Source: Propionibacteriaceae bacterium
Lineage (GTDB): Bacteria > Actinomycetota > Actinomycetes > Propionibacteriales > Propionibacteriaceae
Direction of reading: 5' to 3'
Assembly: GCA_009781325.1 (NCBI GenBank)
Contig: WQYJ01000089.1
Coordinates: 1-7,789, forward strand
DNA length: 7,789 bases
Positions 1 to 5,204 of this stretch are shown here, piece by piece. Position numbers and translations under genes: made by a program. Position 1 is the first letter of the stretch; the number at the start of each line of letters is the position of its first letter. Under the pieces are notes generated by a model that saw only the letters and a list, made by a program, of their open reading frames with translations, did not search any database and was not told where the DNA came from.

Positions 1-531
1 CAGGCAATCACCCGGGCCATGGCTGACCAGGCCCGTACTATCCGCATCCCTGTGCACATGGTTGAAGTGATCAACAAACTGGCCCGCGTTCAGCGTCAGA
101 TGCTCCAAGATCTGGGCCGCGAACCTACCCCGGAAGAACTGGCCCATGAGCTTGATATGACACCGGAGAAGGTCGTCGAAGTTCAGAAGTACGGCAGGGA
201 GCCGATCTCCTTGCATACTCCTTTGGGTGAAGACGGAGATTCGGAGTTTGGTGACTTAATTGAGGACTCCGAGGCGGTCGTACCCGCCGATGCTGTGAAC
301 TTCTCCTTGCTTCAAGAACAACTCCATGACGTACTCGACACTCTCTCTGAGAGAGAGGCTGGGGTAGTGTCGATGAGGTTTGGTCTTACCGATGGCCAGC
401 CCAAGACCCTCGACGAGATCGGCCGTGTGTACGGGGTCACGCGTGAGAGGATTCGCCAAATCGAATCCAAGACCATGTCTAAACTGCGGCATCCCTCACG
501 CTCACAGGTTCTGCGAGACTATTTGGACTAG
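1..531 (+). CDS. sigA: Principal RNA polymerase sigma factor (SigA/HrdB, RpoD family), 5'-truncated
   Basis: This is the C-terminal 176 residues of the housekeeping sigma-70 factor, which directs core RNA polymerase to promoters. The frame is open from base 1: QAITRAMADQARTIRIP is the conserved end of region 2.4 running into region 3.0, so the ATG at 19 is an internal Met and the real start lies before the window. Regions in order: 3.0/3.1 around TIRIPVHMVEVINKL; region 3.2 linker with PISLHTPLGEDGDSEFGD; region 4.1 around VLDTLSEREAGVVSMRFGL; and the region 4.2 helix-turn-helix (about bases 406-489, TLDEIGRVYGVTRERIRQIE), which reads the -35 element. The tail RSQVLRDYLD is typical of actinobacterial group 1 factors (SigA/HrdB). 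A close group 2 paralogue such as SigB cannot be wholly excluded without the N-terminal part, but linkage to parE favours the principal factor, since Streptomyces hrdB lies near the second gyrB-like gene. The next gene starts 5 bases after its stop. Confidence 0.95.
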   Translation, partial: QAITRAMADQARTIRIPVHMVEVINKLARVQRQMLQDLGREPTPEELAHELDMTPEKVVEVQKYGREPISLHTPLGEDGDSEFGDLIEDSEAVVPADAVNFSLLQEQLHDVLDTLSEREAGVVSMRFGLTDGQPKTLDEIGRVYGVTRERIRQIESKTMSKLRHPSRSQVLRDYLD

Positions 532-536
532 CAATC

Positions 537-1232
537 ATGAGTAACGACCATTCTCTGCTTAATTCGTGGGCTGGCGCCCATACTGCTCTATTGGTGGAGG
601 GACAGTCGATACTGGCCGGACTGATCGGCTCAACATCTCCTGATTGGGAGCTGAATTTAGCTTCAGGTCTGATCACCTTGAATGAGACCCGACTGCAATT
701 CGGGCTTCTCGGCTCGGTGGATGACAAGAACAACTGGCTGTGGTCCTGGGCTAATCCGGATATGGATCGCCACGCGACCGCCATCGCCCGCGTGATTCCG
801 CTAAAGACTTTTGGGGCCGAGACTGGCTTGTGGGAATTCTCCCAACCATCATTCTCCATGGACTCGGTCATCGATCTTGGGATGACCCCAGGAGCAACCA
901 TTGCGATGGTGGCATGTCCCCAGATCATGGGAACCGCTGTGTTTTCCGGGTCCACAGGTGATACACGGCTCTACACCGTGATCACCGATCCCAGGCTTTC
1001 CTTGGAAGCGCCCTCAGCTTTCACAGCACAGAAGTACATTCAGGCTGGGATAGCCTACGGGGTGGGTGTTCACAAAGACATTGTCACTGTCTACGCAGGC
1101 GCACATCAACTCGGCGTCGAGGAAGTACAAGACAAAGTAACCCTGCAATTCCTCGATGGTTCCCGGTTGGAGATCCAGTTCGACTGGCAGGGCTCCATTC
1201 TGCAGATGAGTGAAGTTCTTTCATCGGACTAA
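537..1232 (+). CDS. Uncharacterised protein, DUF6882-like
   Basis: A 231-residue protein of unknown function. No signal peptide or convincing membrane segment is visible, so it is probably cytoplasmic. The most family-like stretch is FGLLGSVDDKNNWLWSWANP, with WLWSWANP at residues 67-74; this matches my memory of the DUF6882 family, but I cannot confirm it by search. Other visible parts are a hydrophobic N-terminal helix (about residues 15-30), a Gly/Ala-rich middle (MTPGATIAMVACP), and a C-terminal strand-rich part with LQFLDGSRLEIQFDW. No catalytic motif is recognisable. The ATG at 537 lies 5 bases after the sigma stop; only a weak GGA at 525-527 serves as ribosome binding site, so co-transcription and translational coupling with the sigma gene are likely. 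An unknown gene between the sigma factor and parE is, as I recall, also present in Streptomyces; whether it is the same family is not established here. Confidence 0.85.
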   Translation: MSNDHSLLNSWAGAHTALLVEGQSILAGLIGSTSPDWELNLASGLITLNETRLQFGLLGSVDDKNNWLWSWANPDMDRHATAIARVIPLKTFGAETGLWEFSQPSFSMDSVIDLGMTPGATIAMVACPQIMGTAVFSGSTGDTRLYTVITDPRLSLEAPSAFTAQKYIQAGIAYGVGVHKDIVTVYAGAHQLGVEEVQDKVTLQFLDGSRLEIQFDWQGSILQMSEVLSSD

Positions 1233-1300
1233 TTGGGTCTGGCGTAGTTCCTGGTTCCGACACGCGTAAGGCCTGACCCGGTACCCAAGTCCGTAGCCAC

Positions 1301-1306
1301 TAGACT
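1301..1306 (+). promoter_or_regulatory. Candidate -10 element of parE promoter, probable leaderless transcript
   Basis: TAGACT fits the actinobacterial TANNNT -10 consensus and ends 7 bases before the GTG start codon at 1314. Initiation at the usual distance would therefore fall on or next to the first base of the start codon. No Shine-Dalgarno sequence precedes the GTG. The nearest -35-like string, CTGACC at 1273-1278, is 22 bases upstream and too far for a standard spacer, so the -35 is unassigned. The nine bases ACTAGACTT (1299-1307) recur exactly upstream of alaS. The rest of the 81-base gap shows no T-tract terminator. Confidence 0.55.
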
Positions 1307-1313
1307 TCTGCGG

Positions 1314-3428
1314 GTGAGTATGGATGAGATCCTTGGTGAACCAACAATTCAACTGGGACGTCGGCGTACCCCGTCTGCATCAGGGGAGTACGGCGCTCGT
1401 CACCTGCTTGTTCTTGAGGGCCTTGAGGCAGTACGCAAGCGTCCGGCAATGTATATCGGTTCGACAGATACCAAAGGGTTGATGCACTGTCTGTGGGAGA
1501 TCATCGACAACGCCGTTGATGAGGCACTGACTGGTTTTGGCACCTCCATTGAAGTCTTTCTCAATGCTGATGGCTCAGCAGAAGTCCATGACCATGCGCG
1601 CGGGCTGCCAGTCGACATCGAGCCCAAAACTGGGCTGACCGGTGTCGAAGTTGTTTTCACGAAGCTCCATGCTGGAGCCAAATTCGGTTCAAAAACCTAT
1701 AACGCAGCCGGAGGGCTCCATGGTGTGGGTTCCTCGGTGGTCAATGCTCTGTCTTTGCGCCTTGATGTGGAAGTCGACCGTGATGGAGCCACCTGGGCGA
1801 TGTCCTTCAAACGCGGAATACCAGGGGTTTTCGATGGTGAGGGTCCGCAAGCTGGGTTTACCCCCGGTGGTTCTCTGCGAAAGATCGGCCGTGTGGCCAA
1901 GGCGGTCACCGGAACCCGGGTACGCTATTGGGCTGACCCGCTGATCTTTATTGCAGGGGCTGATCTTTCGGTGAATCGGTTGAAAGACCGGGTCCGCCAA
2001 ACATCTTTCCTGGTTCCTGGGCTTTCGTTGAGTGTTACTGATCGGCGTACCGAGGAAGAAACAACTGAGGTCTTTCTTCATGAAGGCGGAATCTCTGAGT
2101 TCTGCGAGTTCCTCGCACACGATGAGGCTGTGACTGAGACGCTGCGATTGAAGGGTAAGGAGATCTTCACCGAGACTGTACCCATGTTGGACGATGCCGG
2201 AGGGATGACACCCACCGATGTTGACCGGGACTTGGGTATCGACATTGCTCTTCGATGGGGGACTGGCTATGACCCGACTGTGGCCTCCTTTGTGAATATC
2301 ATCTCCACTCCCAAGGGCGGCACCCACGTACAAGGTTTCGAACGAGGGTTAACCAGGGCTTTCACCAAGGTTCTTGAAGGAACTCGTTTAACGAAAGCCA
2401 ACGATGAGATCCTCAAGGATGATATTTGTGAAGGCATGACTGCTGTGGTGACCGTGAGGCTATCAGAGCCGCAATTCGAAGGTCAGACTAAAGAGGTTCT
2501 TGGCACTCCAGCGGTGACAAAGCTGGTTGCAAAAGTCGTCGAACGTGAGCTCACCGATTTCCTGACCTCGAACAAGTCTTCGGTCAAACCCCAAGCCAGA
2601 GCTGTCATGGAGAAGGTGGTCGCGGCTTCGCGTACGCGCGTCCAGGCCCGAGTTCATCGTGAGGCTGTGCGGGCTAAAAATGCCCTGGCATCCTCCAGTC
2701 TTCCTCCCAAACTCTCCGATTGCCGCAGCGCAGACCCTGAGCGTACGGAACTGTTTATCGTTGAGGGTGATTCGGCGTTGGGCACAGCTAAGCTCGCCCG
2801 AAACTCAGAGTTTCAGGCGCTGATGCCTATTCGAGGAAAGATCCTCAATGTTCAAAAGGCATCAGTGACAGACATGCTGAAGAACAATGAGTGCTCGTCG
2901 ATCATCCAGGTGATTGGTGCCGGTTCAGGGCGAACCTTCGATATCGACCAAGCCAGGTACGGCAAGGTCATCTTCATGGCTGATGCTGATTCCGACGGTG
3001 CCCATATCCGGTGTCTGCTGGCCACCTTGTTCTTTAAATATATGCGTCCTCTGGTGGAGGCTGGTCGGGTCTACACCGCCGTACCCCCGCTGCATCGCTT
3101 CGAAATCACGAATCCCCGCAAGGATCAGGATCGCTTCATTTATACCTATTCCGACCCGGAATACCAGCGCAAGCTCGCTGAACTGACCAAGAAGGGCACC
3201 AAGTTCAAAGAGCCGCAGCGCTACAAGGGACTCGGAGAGATGGATGCCGATCAGTTAGCCGAAACGACAATGAACCCGCGGCACCGTACCTTGAGAAGAC
3301 TGCGAATCACCGATGCCGAGGCTGCCGCTTCGGCTTTCGAAGTGTGGATGGGCAATGAAGTTGGCCCCAGACGAGACTTGATCATCGAAGGCGCATACAC
3401 CCTAGACACCGACCGAATAGATGTGTAG
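1314..3428 (+). CDS. parE: DNA topoisomerase IV subunit B (ParE; GyrB2-type)
   Basis: ATPase subunit of a type IIA topoisomerase, acting with a ParC/GyrA2 subunit (not in this window) to decatenate and relax DNA. The 704 residues have the full order: GHKL ATPase (E62, N66; GLHGVG at 134-139; R156 at the place of E. coli GyrB R136), transducer with the ATP-contacting loop GQTK (390-393), TOPRIM with EGDSALG (E484) and DADSDG (D557, D559, D561, metal ligands), and the conserved QRYKGLGEM near the end. It is called ParE rather than GyrB because of the EGDSALGTAKLAR signature, the short C-terminus without the E. coli GyrB insertion, and the sigma-factor neighbourhood; a plain GyrB remains the alternative. 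The start is GTG at 1314: the frame has an in-frame TAG at 1245 and no earlier start codon. ATG at 1320 is a possible alternative. Oddity: the usual D-x-G-x-G motif reads DHARG (residues 93-97). rarA follows after 5 bases. Confidence 0.93.
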   Translation: MSMDEILGEPTIQLGRRRTPSASGEYGARHLLVLEGLEAVRKRPAMYIGSTDTKGLMHCLWEIIDNAVDEALTGFGTSIEVFLNADGSAEVHDHARGLPVDIEPKTGLTGVEVVFTKLHAGAKFGSKTYNAAGGLHGVGSSVVNALSLRLDVEVDRDGATWAMSFKRGIPGVFDGEGPQAGFTPGGSLRKIGRVAKAVTGTRVRYWADPLIFIAGADLSVNRLKDRVRQTSFLVPGLSLSVTDRRTEEETTEVFLHEGGISEFCEFLAHDEAVTETLRLKGKEIFTETVPMLDDAGGMTPTDVDRDLGIDIALRWGTGYDPTVASFVNIISTPKGGTHVQGFERGLTRAFTKVLEGTRLTKANDEILKDDICEGMTAVVTVRLSEPQFEGQTKEVLGTPAVTKLVAKVVERELTDFLTSNKSSVKPQARAVMEKVVAASRTRVQARVHREAVRAKNALASSSLPPKLSDCRSADPERTELFIVEGDSALGTAKLARNSEFQALMPIRGKILNVQKASVTDMLKNNECSSIIQVIGAGSGRTFDIDQARYGKVIFMADADSDGAHIRCLLATLFFKYMRPLVEAGRVYTAVPPLHRFEITNPRKDQDRFIYTYSDPEYQRKLAELTKKGTKFKEPQRYKGLGEMDADQLAETTMNPRHRTLRRLRITDAEAAASAFEVWMGNEVGPRRDLIIEGAYTLDTDRIDV

Positions 3429-3433
3429 CCCAG

Positions 3434-4843
3434 ATGACCGAAGACTTGTTTGGAAATCTCATTCCCACCCCTGGCAAGTCTGGGTCGCTGGGGGATGTCA
3501 CCGCCCATGCGCCTCTGGCGGTGAGGCTGCGTCCGCGCAGTCTTGATGAGATCGTTGGTCAACAGCATCTGCTTGGTCCGGGCTCTCCTCTGCGCCGCTT
3601 AGCAGAAGGCCAACCAATGTCGGTATTTCTCTGGGGGCCTCCCGGGGTAGGTAAGACAACGATTGCTGCGGTGATCTCGCACTCGACTGGGTCGCGCTTT
3701 GTGGAACTGAGCGCTGTGACCGCAGGTGTGAAGGAAGTACGAGCCGAGATCGATCGGGCTCGGGCGGAACTTTCTCGGGGAAAGAAGACCGTTCTGTTCA
3801 TTGATGAGGTCCATCGGTTCTCCAAAGCTCAGCAGGATGTTTTGTTGCCTGCGGTAGAGAATCGAATCGTCACACTGATTGCGGCGACAACAGAGAACCC
3901 ATCCTTCTCGGTGATTGCGCCACTTCTGTCGCGCTCTTTGCTGATGACATTGAATCCTCTGACCAAACAGGATATGGCTGTCCTGGTGGATCGGGCTTTG
4001 ACGGATGAGCGCGGGATTCGCACCCCTTCTGGCGGGGAGTTCACCATTGAGGATGATGCCAGATCTAACCTTGTCCAGTTAGGCGCCGGAGATGCACGCA
4101 GGGTCCTGACCTATGTTGAGGAGGCTGCTGCCACAGCGGCGGCGGTGGGTTCCGATCACATCACTACAGAGATTCTCTCCCAGGCAGTAGACCGCGCCAC
4201 GGTACGCTATGACGCTGATGGGGACCAGCACTATGACGTCATCTCGGCTTTTATTAAGTCCATTCGCGGGTCTGACGTTCAAGCGGGCTTACACTACCTG
4301 GCACGGATGATCATGGCTGGCGAAGACCCGCGCTTCATCGCCCGCCGACTGATGATTCTGGCCAGCGAAGATATCGGCATGGCCTCGCCATCAACCTTGC
4401 AACTATGCGTATCTGCGGCCCAAGCTGTCGCCATGATCGGCATGCCCGAGGGAAGAATCATCCTCGCCCACGCAGTCATTGCCTGCGCCACTGCACCGAA
4501 GTCCAACGCCGTGGTTAGCGCTATTGACGCCGCTCAAGCCGATGTCAGCCGGGGCCGCGGAGGACCCGTACCTGCACATCTTCGCGACGCCCACTATGCA
4601 TCGGCCAAGGACTACGGTCACGGCGTGGATTACCTCTACGCCCCCAATTTCCCCCACAGCGTAGCCCCCCAGCAATACCTCCCCGACGATCTCATAGACG
4701 CCGCCTACTACATCCCCACTGATCATGGCCACGAAGCCCAAGTACGCGAGCGCCTGGCTGCTATTGAAAATCTGCTAGGGCGCTCTGATCAGGATGTATT
4801 GAAAGCTCTCGAGGAAGAACGAGCAGATCGAGAACTACTGTGA
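3434..4843 (+). CDS. rarA: Replication-associated recombination protein A (RarA/MgsA), AAA+ ATPase
   Basis: A 469-residue DNA-dependent AAA+ ATPase of the RarA/MgsA/WRNIP1 family, related to clamp-loader subunits, which acts at stalled replication forks in the cytoplasm. Visible in order: PLAVRLRPRSLDEIVGQQHLL (27-47); Walker A GPPGVGKTT (68-76); Walker B FIDEVHRF (122-129; D124, E125); sensor 1 AATTEN (150-155, N155); arginine finger in LLSRS (R167); sensor 2 GDARRVL (R222); then the family's C-terminal tetramerisation domain with ISAFIKSIRGSDVQAGLHYL and YLYAPNFPHSVAPQQYLP. The length is usual for the family. These C-terminal motifs separate it from RuvB and DnaX. The ATG lies 5 bases after the parE stop with no clear ribosome binding site, suggesting coupling to parE. 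The N-terminal TEDLFGN recalls a sliding-clamp-binding DLF motif, which is speculative. The last third (about 4310-4740) uses strikingly more C-ending codons than the first two thirds, with no break in the protein. Confidence 0.95.
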   Translation: MTEDLFGNLIPTPGKSGSLGDVTAHAPLAVRLRPRSLDEIVGQQHLLGPGSPLRRLAEGQPMSVFLWGPPGVGKTTIAAVISHSTGSRFVELSAVTAGVKEVRAEIDRARAELSRGKKTVLFIDEVHRFSKAQQDVLLPAVENRIVTLIAATTENPSFSVIAPLLSRSLLMTLNPLTKQDMAVLVDRALTDERGIRTPSGGEFTIEDDARSNLVQLGAGDARRVLTYVEEAAATAAAVGSDHITTEILSQAVDRATVRYDADGDQHYDVISAFIKSIRGSDVQAGLHYLARMIMAGEDPRFIARRLMILASEDIGMASPSTLQLCVSAAQAVAMIGMPEGRIILAHAVIACATAPKSNAVVSAIDAAQADVSRGRGGPVPAHLRDAHYASAKDYGHGVDYLYAPNFPHSVAPQQYLPDDLIDAAYYIPTDHGHEAQVRERLAAIENLLGRSDQDVLKALEEERADRELL

Positions 4844-4867
4844 TCGCTAATAGCCTGGTGGCGCGGG

Positions 4868-4899
4868 ATCACAGCTCTGACGGCTTCGCAGCTGGTGAT
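4868..4899. repeat. Imperfect inverted repeat upstream of the small membrane-protein gene
   Basis: ATCACAGCT (4868-4876) pairs with AGCTGGTGAT (4890-4899), nine pairs with one bulged G and a 13-base loop. No T-run follows, so it is not a canonical intrinsic terminator for rarA. It overlaps the spacer of the candidate promoter at 4877-4904 and could be an operator, a weak RNA hairpin at the end of the rarA message, or chance. Confidence 0.35.
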
Positions 4900-4904
4900 A
4901 AACT
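4877..4904 (+). promoter_or_regulatory. Candidate promoter for the small membrane-protein gene
   Basis: CTGACG (4877-4882, four of six matches to TTGACA), a 16-base spacer, then TAAACT (4899-4904) preceded by TG at 4896-4897 in the extended -10 position. The predicted start near 4911 would leave a leader of about 36 bases before the ATG at 4947. This is a pattern match only; the gene could also be read through from rarA. Confidence 0.4.
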
Positions 4905-4933
4905 TGGGGACGCTTTGATTGGCTTGGTTGGCT

Positions 4934-4938
4934 GGAGG
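4934..4938 (+). promoter_or_regulatory. Ribosome binding site deciding the start at 4947
   Basis: GGAGG with 8 bases to the ATG at 4947 is the strongest Shine-Dalgarno match in the window. It selects the 66-residue frame over the overlapping frame beginning upstream at 4919, which has no such site. Confidence 0.75.
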
Positions 4939-4946
4939 GAGTAGGT

Positions 4947-5147
4947 ATGTTTCGTCGGATGTGGTGGTTTACCCTGGGGTTTCTTCTGGGGGTTATTGCG
5001 ATAAAGCGGGGGCCGGAGTTGATGTCGAAGGCTTCTTTTTCGTCGATCGTCTCCGGGGTGTGGCGGTGGCTGACGGAGTTGGGGCCCTGGATTGTGTCGT
5101 ATTTTCGTGACCAAGCGACCAAGGAGACAAGGGCACGGAGGGCCTAG
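4947..5147 (+). CDS. Small membrane-anchored protein, DUF6167-like
   Basis: A 66-residue basic protein of unknown function. One hydrophobic stretch (about residues 5-19, MWWFTLGFLLGVIAI) sits between basic pairs RR and KR and is a probable N-terminal membrane anchor. The rest is a likely amphipathic helix (residues 34-55, rich in Trp) and a charged tail ending ETRARRA. The opening MFRRMWWFTLGFLLGV resembles the start of the DUF6167 family, which in Streptomyces and relatives lies just before alaS; this is from memory and not searched. Support for it being real: strong ribosome binding site, candidate promoter, conserved-looking position before alaS. Overlapping frames in this stretch on both strands lack such signals and are low-complexity. 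Base use is unlike the neighbours: the + strand is G- and T-rich, the reverse of the C-rich end of rarA. Confidence 0.75.
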   Translation: MFRRMWWFTLGFLLGVIAIKRGPELMSKASFSSIVSGVWRWLTELGPWIVSYFRDQATKETRARRA

Positions 5148-5158
5148 TTTGTGAAAAC

Positions 5159-5181
5159 GGACTAGACTTGAGTGTCTGTCC
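5159..5181. repeat. Inverted repeat spanning the alaS -10 element
   Basis: GGACTAGAC (5159-5167) faces GTCTGTCC (5174-5181): eight pairs with a single bulged T and a 6-base loop. The left arm contains most of the candidate -10 TAGACT. It could act as a DNA operator at the promoter, or as a hairpin in transcripts read through from upstream. It would not be in an RNA that starts at this promoter. No T-run follows, so a terminator is unlikely. Confidence 0.45.
5163..5168 (+). promoter_or_regulatory. Candidate -10 element of alaS promoter
   Basis: TAGACT lies within ACTAGACTT (5161-5169), identical to the nine bases before parE. The predicted start near 5175 gives a leader of about 30 bases to the ATG at 5205. 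No clear -35 hexamer is found at the expected distance. The leader is too short for a T-box riboswitch. Confidence 0.5.
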
Positions 5182-5193
5182 AGATCACTAAGC

Positions 5194-5198
5194 AGGAG
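5194..5198 (+). promoter_or_regulatory. Ribosome binding site of alaS
   Basis: AGGAG with 6 bases to the ATG at 5205. Together with the conserved AlaRS N-terminus (METAEIRRRFLDFF) beginning there, it fixes the start codon. Confidence 0.8.
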
Positions 5199-5204
5199 AA
5201 CACC

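Noticed and set aside
19..21. ATG at 19 as the start of the sigma gene.
   Set aside because: Upstream codons from base 1 encode QAITRA, the conserved end of sigma region 2.4, so the Met is internal.
1235..1279. Possible terminator: GGGTCTGG (1235-1242) against CCTGACCC (1272-1279) after the DUF6882-like gene.
   Set aside because: One mismatch, a 29-base loop and no T-run, so too weak to call.
1689..2333. Reverse-strand open frame of 214 codons inside parE.
   Set aside because: Antisense to conserved ATPase and transducer motifs; no domain seen and no start signals.
4403..4741. Reverse-strand open frame of 112 codons, Gly- and Val-rich, inside the 3' part of rarA.
   Set aside because: Its composition follows from the C-rich sense codons of rarA; no independent support.
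4919..5110. Alternative + strand frame overlapping the small membrane gene.
   Set aside because: No ribosome binding site and Gly/Val-rich translation; the frame at 4947 has GGAGG at good spacing and a family-like N-terminus.
5148..5204. T-box or other riboswitch controlling alaS.
   Set aside because: Only 57 bases are available and no T-box sequence or terminator/antiterminator pair is visible.
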